Of a stretch of DNA of 64,000 bases, positions 15,936 through 23,166 are shown piece by piece. The stretch spans positions 24,752-88,751 of the forward strand of contig DATHJZ010000076.1 of NCBI GenBank assembly GCA_035286365.1, given 5' to 3'. Each line of letters starts with the position of its first letter. The stretch's first letter is position 1. Source of the DNA: CADEED01 sp035286365 (GTDB lineage: Bacteria > Pseudomonadota > Gammaproteobacteria > Steroidobacterales > Steroidobacteraceae). Both the position numbers and the translations under genes were made by a program. The notes beneath the pieces were generated by a model, which saw nothing but the letters and a program-made list of their open reading frames with translations, did not search any database and was not told the DNA's origin.

Positions 15936-16670
15936 ATGAACAGCGACGCCCGAAGTGGCATTCGTCGCATCGAAAGAAACTCACTGCTCGCCGGACTGCC
16001 ATCGGCGGAGCGCGCCCGATTCTCCGATCATCTCGAGCTGGTGCCGCTGGGGCTGGGCCAGGTGCTGTATGAATCCGGCGAAACGATGAGCCACGCGTAC
16101 TTCCCGACCGACTGCGTCATCTCCCTGCTTTACGTCATGAAAAACGGCGCGTCAGCGGAGATCGCCATCGTGGGAAACGAAGGGATGATTGGCATCGCCC
16201 TCTTCATGGGCGGCGACTCCACCATGAGTCGGGCGATCGTGCAGAACGCCGGCCATGCGTACCGCCTGAAAGCACAAGTACTGAAGGACGAGTTTCATCG
16301 CGGCAACGCACTGACCCGCTCGCTTCTCATGTTTGGTTCGGCGCTCATCACGCAAATGGTGCAAACCGCGGCGTGCAATCGTCATCACACGGTCGATCAA
16401 CAACTGTGTCGCTGGATGCTGTTGAGCCTCGATCGGCTCCCTACGGGCCAGATCAGCATGACTGCAAGACTGACTGGAAACATGCTCGGGCTCCAGACCG
16501 AGCAGGTCTCCACGGCGACCGATGTGCTGAGCACGGCGGGATTGATCCGTTACGACGACGGCGAGATCACCGTGCTCGACCGCGGAGGCGTCGAACGACG
16601 CTCCTGCGAGTGCTACAGCGTCGTCAAGAAGGAGAGCGATCGGCTCCTTGTTCCCCAATCGAAGACTTGA
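15936..16670 (+). CDS. Crp/Fnr-family regulator, paralogue 3
   Basis: A 244-residue close relative of paralogue 1. The beta-roll is nearly superimposable (GQVLYESGE, AYFPTDCVISLLYVM, AEIAIVGNEGMIG, LFMGGDSTMSRAIVQNAGHAYRL). The DNA-binding domain has drifted: the recognition-helix region reads LGLQTEQVSTATDVLS where paralogue 1 has LGVRREGVTDAAGKLQ, losing the two arginines. DNA specificity is therefore probably different, or DNA binding may be weakened. ATG 15936 has CTGGAG upstream. It is divergent from the RsbRD-type kinase. Confidence 0.9.
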   Translation: MNSDARSGIRRIERNSLLAGLPSAERARFSDHLELVPLGLGQVLYESGETMSHAYFPTDCVISLLYVMKNGASAEIAIVGNEGMIGIALFMGGDSTMSRAIVQNAGHAYRLKAQVLKDEFHRGNALTRSLLMFGSALITQMVQTAACNRHHTVDQQLCRWMLLSLDRLPTGQISMTARLTGNMLGLQTEQVSTATDVLSTAGLIRYDDGEITVLDRGGVERRSCECYSVVKKESDRLLVPQSKT

Positions 16671-16677
16671 ATCGTCG

Positions 16678-16908
16678 CTACGGAGCGGCGTCGCAGACCT
16701 CGATGTAGCCGACGAGTCTTATTCCTCTCATCACACGTCGTTTCGTCGATGACCCGATGGCAATTTCATCCGGACCGACCAGAGACTGCACGCCCTCCTC
16801 GATGCTGGGGAATTCGAATGAGCCATCCATTGCATTTGGATCGAAACACTCTTTTGGGTCGCCGACCCTGCGAGTTGAGCAGTCGTTGCGAATCACCCAT
16901 TTGGACAT
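16678..16908 (-). CDS. Small hypothetical protein
   Basis: A possible 76-residue acidic protein (MSKWVIRNDC..., with three Cys and the segment FEFPSIEEGVQSLVG) reading against the third Crp-like gene and ending eight bases from its stop. ATG 16908 is chosen because GAGGTG precedes it at normal spacing; the open frame reaches 17058, but that extension is low-complexity. No family is recognised. The composition, with Trp and Ile-Glu runs, looks protein-like, but a chance frame cannot be excluded. Confidence 0.45.
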   Translation of the reverse strand: MSKWVIRNDCSTRRVGDPKECFDPNAMDGSFEFPSIEEGVQSLVGPDEIAIGSSTKRRVMRGIRLVGYIEVCDAAP

Positions 16909-17237
16909 ACGCACCTCAATCGAACCTGGTGGGACCGCGCGAATGGGTGGCGGTAGTCTCAATCCACCATAGGCGCGGGTTGGAGCGCTAACTATCGTTG
17001 CAACCAACCTTCGCGCGTCAGCCAACGACCCCAATTTCTGGCGGGCCCCTAGGAACAACGCCTGTTCACCTGCGCCTCGCGAGGAAACGAGAGCACTTCA
17101 CGGGGCGTCGAGCGTTTTCGCCTGTGCGGCATGCTGGCCGATGCCCCGAGGCAAGGGCGGCGTCACTTGCCGTGGCGCGCCGAGTATGCCGGGGCGCACA
17201 ATCGCGCCCGACGAATACGTAAGGGGACTCAGGCGCA
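16909..17237. other. Intergenic region without recognised gene
   Basis: 329 bases. Short frames on both strands have Arg/Ala-rich translations typical of random GC-rich DNA. No tRNA, terminator or repeat was recognised. The promoter of the SMP-30-like gene should lie at its right end; AAGGGG near 17221 is a possible ribosome-binding site for it. Confidence 0.4.
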
Positions 17238-18275
17238 ATGTGGATTTCAACCCGTGAATCGGCAAAGCTCACCGTCATCGGCGCGTTGAGCTGGGGAGCC
17301 CTCTGCTTGAATGCATCCGCGGCGGATACGATCTTTGCGCGCATCGAGTCGCTCGATAAGCGCTTCGATGCGCTGATTGCACCCAACACGAGAATCGAAA
17401 AGATCGCCGACAACCTGCTCTGGTCCGAAGGACCGTTGTGGGATGCGAAGACCAAGTCCCTGCTCTTCTCGGACATTCCCCGCAACGTGGTGATGCAATG
17501 GACTGCGCAACAGGGCGTGTCCGTCTTTCTCGAGCACAGCGGCTATACCGGCGCGGCGCCGTTCACAGGCCGCGAACCCGGGTCCAACGGACTTACCTTC
17601 GATCCCCAGGGACGTCTCACACTCTGTCAGCACGGTGACCGGCGCATCGCGTATCGCGATCCTTACGGCAAGATGATCCCCGTCGCCGTTGGCTACGAAG
17701 GCAAGCGGCTCAACAGCCCCAACGACCTGGTATACGACAACAAGGGTGCGCTGTACTTCACCGATCCGCCGTTTGGCCTGCCCGGAACGTTCACCGATCC
17801 CACCAAGGAGCTCGCGTTCAACGCGGTATTCCGCGTCGACACCGAAGGCAAGATTGCCCCGGTCGCCACCGATCTCGAAGCGCCGAATGGGATCGGATTT
17901 TCGCCCGACTTCAAGACGCTGTACGTGGCGAATGCCACGACGAAAGATCCGATCTGGATGGCGTACGCCGTGCGCCGCGACGGCACTCTCGACAAGGGGC
18001 GCATCTTCGCCGACGCGCGCACTTACCTCAGAAAAGGCGACGGCGTTCCCGATGGCCTCAAGGTCGACGTGCGCGGCAACGTGTTTGCGACCGGTCCGGG
18101 CGGCGTTCACGTGTTCGCGCCCGATGGCACGCGGCTAGGTCGCATCATCACCGACGTGCCGACCGCCAACGTCGCCTTCGGTGAAGACGGCGCGACGCTG
18201 TTCATCACCGCCAATCATCGCGTGCTGCGCATGCGCACCAAGACGAAGGGCATGCCGCTGCCCGTCACAAAATAG
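17238..18275 (+). CDS. Exported SMP-30/gluconolactonase-family protein
   Basis: A 345-residue protein with a signal peptide to about residue 30 (ending ASAAD) and a six-bladed SMP-30 propeller. Metal-site residues typical of the family are visible: Glu in LLWSEGPLW near 60, Asn in LNSPNDLVYD near 158, and Asp in GVPDGLKVD near 274. The family hydrolyses sugar lactones with a divalent metal, and this copy would act in the periplasm. It is followed after 36 bases by a ThuA-domain gene, suggesting a sugar-processing unit. Substrate is not determinable. Confidence 0.88.
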   Translation: MWISTRESAKLTVIGALSWGALCLNASAADTIFARIESLDKRFDALIAPNTRIEKIADNLLWSEGPLWDAKTKSLLFSDIPRNVVMQWTAQQGVSVFLEHSGYTGAAPFTGREPGSNGLTFDPQGRLTLCQHGDRRIAYRDPYGKMIPVAVGYEGKRLNSPNDLVYDNKGALYFTDPPFGLPGTFTDPTKELAFNAVFRVDTEGKIAPVATDLEAPNGIGFSPDFKTLYVANATTKDPIWMAYAVRRDGTLDKGRIFADARTYLRKGDGVPDGLKVDVRGNVFATGPGGVHVFAPDGTRLGRIITDVPTANVAFGEDGATLFITANHRVLRMRTKTKGMPLPVTK

Positions 18276-18311
18276 TTAATTCATAAGTTCAATCGTCCTG
18301 AGGGGGGTTTC

Positions 18312-19073
18312 ATGTTTTCACGCCGACTTTCGATCGGTTTGCTCTGCGTTGCCTTGAGCGCGGGAATCCTCGCCGTGCCCGCGGCGGCCGCTTCGAAGGG
18401 GCGCATCCTGGTTTACTCGGGCAGCACGGGTTATCGCCACGAATCCATTCCGGCGGCCGTCGAGGCGCTCAAGGCGATCGGCGCCAAGGCCGGCTACACG
18501 GTCGATGCCAGCGAGGATCCGGAAGTGTTCAGCGCGGAGAAGCTGAAGCAGTACCAGGTACTGGTGCTGGTCAGCAATTCGACGGATCCGAAGAAGCCTG
18601 AATCGGAATGGTTCACCGACAGCCGGCGCGACGCATTGCAGGGTTTCCTCAAGGACGGCAAGGGCGTGATCGGCCTGCACGCGGCGGCCGATTCGCACTA
18701 CAACTGGCCCTGGTACGGCCAGATGATCGGCGGCTACTTCGAGCGCCATCCGAAAGGCACGCCGAAGGGCACGCTCACGGTCGTCGATGCGAAGCATCCG
18801 GCCACGGCCAAACTGCCCAAGACCATCGAGCGCAATGACGAGTGGTACTACTACAAGGACTTCAATCCGACCATGCGGGTGCTGGTCACAATCGACCCGG
18901 CGTCGATCGGCGACGGCGAGCCGGATGTGAACCCGAATCCGCTCGTGTGGTGCCACGACTTTGGCGGCGGACGCGTGTTCTACAGCGCGCTCGGGCATAC
19001 GCCCGAGTCGTACAGCGAGCCGTACATGGTGAACCTGCTGACCGGCGCCCTCGCCTACGCGGCCAGCAAGTAG
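18312..19073 (+). CDS. Exported ThuA-domain protein
   Basis: A 253-residue protein with a signal peptide (about 1-26, ending AAAAS). The ThuA-like class I glutamine-amidotransferase-type fold follows: ILVYSGSTGYRHESI, VLVLVSNSTDP, FLKDGKGVIGLHAAADS, and C-terminal CHDFGGGRVFYSALGHTPESY. ThuA-domain proteins are linked to trehalose or related sugar utilisation, but the reaction is uncertain. A strong GAGGGGGG ribosome-binding site precedes ATG 18312. It closes the SMP-30/ThuA pair and is followed by a clear terminator. Confidence 0.88.
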   Translation: MFSRRLSIGLLCVALSAGILAVPAAAASKGRILVYSGSTGYRHESIPAAVEALKAIGAKAGYTVDASEDPEVFSAEKLKQYQVLVLVSNSTDPKKPESEWFTDSRRDALQGFLKDGKGVIGLHAAADSHYNWPWYGQMIGGYFERHPKGTPKGTLTVVDAKHPATAKLPKTIERNDEWYYYKDFNPTMRVLVTIDPASIGDGEPDVNPNPLVWCHDFGGGRVFYSALGHTPESYSEPYMVNLLTGALAYAASK

Positions 19074-19086
19074 TTAGTCAGGAAGC

Positions 19087-19122
19087 AAAACGCCCGCGGG
19101 CTCGAGCGCTCGCGGGCGTTTT
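19087..19122. terminator. Bidirectional rho-independent terminator
   Basis: A perfect 12-base stem (AAAACGCCCGCG pairing with CGCGGGCGTTTT) around a 12-base loop. The A-rich and T-rich ends allow termination in both directions. It sits between the ThuA gene and the convergent aldo/keto reductase gene, exactly where such a site is expected. Confidence 0.85.
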
Positions 19123-19144
19123 CATTTCAGCTGCGCGCGACTTC

Positions 19145-20110
19145 TTAAGCGTCGAAGTTCTGATCCCAGTACTTTTCCATCCGTGCCCGCTGTCCCGCGT
19201 CCGGCATGCGGCCTCGCGCCGCACCGAGGTTGTCTTCGAGGTGAGTGAGCTTGGTCATTCCTGGAATCGCCGCCGTCACGGCCGGATGCGAGATCACGTA
19301 TTTCAGGAACACCTGGCTCCAGCTGCGGCAGTCGATCTCGGCGGCCCATTCGGGCAGATCCGCCCCGCCCACGCGCGAGAACAGGTTGCCGTTGCTGCGG
19401 CCCCCGAACGGCAGATTGATCAGCACGCCGATGCGCTTTTCCAGCGCCGCCGGCAATACCTCATCGCCGGCCGCGCGGTTGGCCAGCGAGTAGTCCACCT
19501 GGATGAAATCGAGCGGATGCGATTTCATCAACGCGACCATCGCATCGTGCTGTGACGAACTCGATGTCGTCACCCCGACGTAGCGGATCTGGCGCTTCTG
19601 CTTGAGCGTATTCAGGTGCGGGAACAACACATCCACACCGTTGAGGCTGTGAATCTGCACGAGGTCGAGAACATCGGTGCGCAGGCGCCGTCTGGATTCC
19701 TCGATCATCGCCACGCCCTGCGCGAGATTGCCGTTGTCGGCAGAGACTTTGGTCGCGATGAACGCCTGGTTGCGATTGCCGATATCCGCCAGCAGCCCGC
19801 CGATCACTTCTTCGGACTGGCGATACGCAGGCGCGGTGTCGATTACCTGGGCGCCCGCGGCCGTAAGCCCGGCCAGGACCTCGCGCCGCGCGGCGCGCTC
19901 CTCCGGCGTCGTTGGGCTGTAGTTGTTCGTACCCACACCGATCGCGGCCAGCCTTTCGCCCGTTGAAGGAACGGGCCTCGTCATCAGTGGCGGGGCAAAC
20001 CCCGGCCGCGGTTCGTCTTCCTTCTTCTTCGGTTTGTCTGCGGCGCTCGCCCACTGGGCGGCCCCGAGCGTTGCGATCCCCGCCTTGATGACATCTCGAC
20101 GTCCCGTCAC
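19145..20110 (-). CDS. Tat-exported aldo/keto reductase
   Basis: A 321-residue aldo/keto reductase. The N-terminus TGRRDVIKAGIATLGAA is a twin-arginine signal, so the enzyme is probably exported folded. Barrel motifs follow: VIDTAPAYRQSEEVIG with the catalytic Tyr, FIATKVS with the catalytic Lys, DLVQIHSL with the His, and late AAIPGM, the cofactor site. GTG 20110 is chosen because it overlaps the stop of the VOC gene (GTGA); the frame is open far upstream, but only as a shadow of that gene. Substrate is unknown. An export signal on an NADPH-type enzyme is worth noting. Confidence 0.87.
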   Translation of the reverse strand: MTGRRDVIKAGIATLGAAQWASAADKPKKKEDEPRPGFAPPLMTRPVPSTGERLAAIGVGTNNYSPTTPEERAARREVLAGLTAAGAQVIDTAPAYRQSEEVIGGLLADIGNRNQAFIATKVSADNGNLAQGVAMIEESRRRLRTDVLDLVQIHSLNGVDVLFPHLNTLKQKRQIRYVGVTTSSSSQHDAMVALMKSHPLDFIQVDYSLANRAAGDEVLPAALEKRIGVLINLPFGGRSNGNLFSRVGGADLPEWAAEIDCRSWSQVFLKYVISHPAVTAAIPGMTKLTHLEDNLGAARGRMPDAGQRARMEKYWDQNFDA

Positions 20111-21135
20111 TTCTTCCTCCGGCCTTTCGATTTCGGTCTGGCTTTCGACTTCTTCGCGGCCGCTTTGTTCGCGGATTTCCTGACGGTCTTTTTCTTCTTG
20201 GCGGCCACCTTTTTTGCGGCCTTCTTTTTCGGCGCCGCCTTCGGCTTGGCGCTCACCTTGGCCTTGCCCTTCGCCTTCGCCTTGGGTTTGGACTTGGCTT
20301 TGGCCTTTGCTTTGGGTTTGGCGGCGGCTTTGGGCTTTGCCGCCTGCGGCTGGGCTGCACCCGCCGCGGGCACTGAGTGGATGGCGAACGCGGCGCCCGT
20401 CGGATCCGTGATCGCGGCAATACGGCTGCCACCCGGCACATCCATCGGGGCCATCAATTGCTTGGCGCCTGCCGAGGTCGCCAGTGCAAAACCCGCGTCG
20501 GCACTCGCCACGCTCACATAGGGCAGCCAGTTCGGCGGCATCGGCGTGTTCGCGGGTGTGATGTACATGCCGCCGCGCTGCTGACCGTTCCAGCCGTAGA
20601 TGAGGTAGGTGCCGATAGGACCCATGTCCATGCGCGTGATCGCATTCCAGCCAAACAACTGGCTGTAAAAGGCGAACGCCGCTTCGTTGTCGCTGGTGGC
20701 GAGTTCGTGCCAGGAGAACGTGCCGATCGGCGGCACCCCCACCGCTTCCGGTCGCGCATTCTCGGGATCGAGGATGGCAAACACCGCGCCCTGGGGATCC
20801 TTCAACACGGCGTAACGCCCCGCACCCTGCAGGTCGCCCGGCGCCTTCATGACGGATCCTCCGGCGCGAACCGCGGCTTCTGCCGTGGCGTCGACATCGC
20901 GTGTGCCGATGTACTGCAGCCAGTGTGCCGGCACGTCCGCGGGCAGATCTGCCGGGATCGCCATGATGCCGGCGGTAGGCCCGCCCTCTGCAACGCAAAC
21001 GGTGTAGTTAGGGTCCGGTGGCCACGGCTGCATCTTCCAGCCAATGAGCTTCGAATAGAATTTTTTTGCGCCCGGTACATCACGCGTCATCAGCTGATGC
21101 CAGACAAATTTGCCACGCACATCGACAGCTTCCAT
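20107..21135 (-). CDS. Double VOC (glyoxalase-fold) protein with histone-H1-like Lys/Ala/Pro tail
   Basis: A 342-residue protein. Residues about 5-120 (GKFVWHQLMTRDVPGAKKFYSKL) and about 130-255 (GTFSWHELATSDNEAAFAFYSQLFGW) are two VOC domains, as in two-module bacterial glyoxalase-like proteins. From about 256 to the end the sequence is almost only Lys, Ala and Pro with some Arg and Ser, in KPKAKAK-type repeats like eukaryotic H1 or bacterial AlgP tails. Such tails bind DNA or polyanions. Enzymatic substrate is unknown. The gene is coupled to the Tat-exported aldo/keto reductase by a GTGA overlap. Confidence 0.85.
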   Translation of the reverse strand: MEAVDVRGKFVWHQLMTRDVPGAKKFYSKLIGWKMQPWPPDPNYTVCVAEGGPTAGIMAIPADLPADVPAHWLQYIGTRDVDATAEAAVRAGGSVMKAPGDLQGAGRYAVLKDPQGAVFAILDPENARPEAVGVPPIGTFSWHELATSDNEAAFAFYSQLFGWNAITRMDMGPIGTYLIYGWNGQQRGGMYITPANTPMPPNWLPYVSVASADAGFALATSAGAKQLMAPMDVPGGSRIAAITDPTGAAFAIHSVPAAGAAQPQAAKPKAAAKPKAKAKAKSKPKAKAKGKAKVSAKPKAAPKKKAAKKVAAKKKKTVRKSANKAAAKKSKARPKSKGRRKK

Positions 21136-21214
21136 GGACGGATCTCCGTTGAGTGGGACGAAAATTGCGGAGGCTGATGATAGCCTCCGACCGGGCGGAA
21201 TTGTTTACCGGCGG

Positions 21215-21955
21215 CTAGTTGGCAGGTGCGGTGGACTTCGGTGGAACCGATGCGTCGACCGGTTTCTTTGGATAGATGCCGATGACGGTGCCGTCTTCCT
21301 GGCGGCGCGCGAAGCCGAAGCCATTCGCGAGTGCCACCGAACCTTCACACAGCGTGAGCTCGGGTCGCGGCGGAATCTTCACCTCGACCTTCGGAATGTC
21401 GATTTCGATCTTCGTCACAGCCACGCCGAGCGCGCCGGTCATGCCGCGCAGATAAGTTTCAAGTTCTTCTTTGAATTGATCGCTTAACCCCGCGTCAGTA
21501 CGAAGAAAATAGGCTGTCAGATGCCGCGCCAATGGCGTCGCCTTCTGCATTTCCCGCATGACGATGGCTTGCTCGCTGTCGAGCGTCCAGAACGAGGTCT
21601 GCGCCAGGTACTCACCGACCTCCGAGGGCACCGATGGATCTTCGGCACGGATCGGCGGCGTGGTCACATGCAGTACACCGTCGGCGCCAAGGGATAGCTT
21701 GGTTTCGGCCAGGTCCAGCTCGTAGTTGAGCTTGGCGGGCCAGATCACCATGACCTGCGGGTTCACGCCTTTGACTTCGGGGCAGGCCTTGTACCAGACC
21801 GTCACCTGGCGCTCGTGCTGGATGATGGCGCGCGTGCGCATCTGCGTGACCATGACGTTGATCGGGCTTTCTTCGGCGTCCTTGCGCGTCCAGTACGAGT
21901 AGCCGATGGCGCCAACGGCCACCGCGATGATCAGGGCAATGATGTTCTTGAGCAC
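21215..21955 (-). CDS. Membrane-anchored DUF4230-like protein
   Basis: A 246-residue protein with one N-terminal membrane helix (about 2-22) and a soluble, presumably periplasmic body. The body contains VMVTQMRTRAIIQHERQVTVWY, a beta-rich stretch (VIWPAKLNYELDLAETKLSL), a helical region with LARHLTAYFLRTD, and a Pro-rich C-terminus. Order and length resemble DUF4230 proteins, whose function is unknown; this match is by eye. Intergenic spacing of 79 bases to the VOC gene and 29 to the thiolase gene gives little context. Confidence 0.65.
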   Translation of the reverse strand: MLKNIIALIIAVAVGAIGYSYWTRKDAEESPINVMVTQMRTRAIIQHERQVTVWYKACPEVKGVNPQVMVIWPAKLNYELDLAETKLSLGADGVLHVTTPPIRAEDPSVPSEVGEYLAQTSFWTLDSEQAIVMREMQKATPLARHLTAYFLRTDAGLSDQFKEELETYLRGMTGALGVAVTKIEIDIPKVEVKIPPRPELTLCEGSVALANGFGFARRQEDGTVIGIYPKKPVDASVPPKSTAPAN

Positions 21956-21984
21956 TCGAGCCTCCCGGCGCTACACCAACTACA

Positions 21985-23166
21985 TCAAACGATCTCGAAC
22001 AATCCCGCCGCCCCCATGCCGCCGCCGATGCACATTGTCACGACCGCGAGCCTGGCGCCGCGGCGCTTGCCCTCGATCAACGCGTGACCGGTGAGGCGTG
22101 CGCCGGTCATGCCATACGGATGTCCGATGGCGATCGCGCCGCCGTTGACGTTGAGCCGGTCGTCGGGAATACCGAGCTTGTCGCGGCAGTATATGACCTG
22201 CACGGCGAAGGCCTCGTTGAGTTCCCACAGGTCGATGTCCGCGATCTTCCTGCCGGTGCGCTCGAGTAGTTTGGGAATCGCAAACACCGGACCGATGCCC
22301 ATCTCGTCTGGTTCGCAACCCGCCACCGCGAAGCCGCGGAAGATGCCGATGGGCGTGAGGCCGAGCTTCTCCGCGCGCGTAGAACTCATCATCACGCAGG
22401 CCGCAGCGCCGTCGGAGAACTGGCTGGCATTGCCGGCGGCGATCACGCCACCCGGGGTCGCCGTGCGAATCTTCGCGACCGCCTCGTAATTGGTATCGGG
22501 ACGGATGCCTTCATCGGCGCTGACCGTGACCTTGCGCGTCATCAATCGCCCGGTATCCGGATCCGCCGTGCCCATCGTGACTTCGAGCGGCGCGATCTCC
22601 GCGGTGAAGCGGCCGGCCGCGAGCGCCGCCGCGGCGCGCTGCTGACTTTGTACGCCATAGCGATCCTGCGCCTCGCGCGGAATCTGGTAGCGCTTCGCCA
22701 CGTTCTCCGCAGTCTGCAGCATGTTCCAGTAGATCTCGGGCTTGTGCTCGTCGAGCCACCCCTCCTTCGCCATGAAGGTATTCAGGTGTTCATTCTGAAC
22801 GCACGAGATGGATTCGACGCCTCCCGCGACGTACACCTCGCCCTCGCCCGCGGCAATGCGTTGTGCGGCCAGTGCAATGGTCTGCAGCCCCGACGAACAA
22901 TAGCGATTCACGGTCATGCCGGAGGTCGTGACCGGGCAGCCGGCGCGCAACGCGATCTGCCGCGCGATATTGAAACCGGTGGCGCCTTCAGGGTTGGCGC
23001 AGCCCATGATCACGTCTTCGACGCTGGCGGGATCGAGACGCGCGCGTTCCATCGCGGCCTTGACGACATGGCCGCCGAGCGTGGCGCCGTGCGTGAGGTT
23101 GAAGGCGCCGCGCCAGGATTTCGCCAGCGGCGTTCGTGCGGTCGAAACGATGACGGCATCAACCAC
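21985..23166 (-). CDS. Thiolase (acetyl-CoA C-acyltransferase)
   Basis: A 393-residue degradative-type thiolase that cleaves 3-ketoacyl-CoA to acetyl-CoA and a shortened acyl-CoA. Visible signatures are VIVSTARTPLAKS at the start, VNRYCSSGLQTIALA with the acylated Cys near 90, VNGGAIAIGHPYGMTGARL with the His near 350, and CIGGGMGAAGLFE with the second catalytic Cys near 380. GTG 23166 is chosen: AGGAG lies just upstream and the family N-terminus starts there. It overlaps the end of the FadB-like gene by eight bases, giving a fadBA-type pair. Confidence 0.94.
   Translation of the reverse strand: MVDAVIVSTARTPLAKSWRGAFNLTHGATLGGHVVKAAMERARLDPASVEDVIMGCANPEGATGFNIARQIALRAGCPVTTSGMTVNRYCSSGLQTIALAAQRIAAGEGEVYVAGGVESISCVQNEHLNTFMAKEGWLDEHKPEIYWNMLQTAENVAKRYQIPREAQDRYGVQSQQRAAAALAAGRFTAEIAPLEVTMGTADPDTGRLMTRKVTVSADEGIRPDTNYEAVAKIRTATPGGVIAAGNASQFSDGAAACVMMSSTRAEKLGLTPIGIFRGFAVAGCEPDEMGIGPVFAIPKLLERTGRKIADIDLWELNEAFAVQVIYCRDKLGIPDDRLNVNGGAIAIGHPYGMTGARLTGHALIEGKRRGARLAVVTMCIGGGMGAAGLFEIV

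Noticed and set aside
16998..17222. 74-codon plus-strand frame before the SMP-30 gene
   Set aside because: No ribosome-binding site and an Arg/Pro/Thr-rich random-looking translation.
20111..20998. Upstream extension of the aldo/keto reductase frame with Glu/Lys/Gln repeats
   Set aside because: It is the out-of-frame reading of the Lys/Ala tail of the VOC protein; GTG 20110 overlaps the VOC stop and starts a Tat signal.
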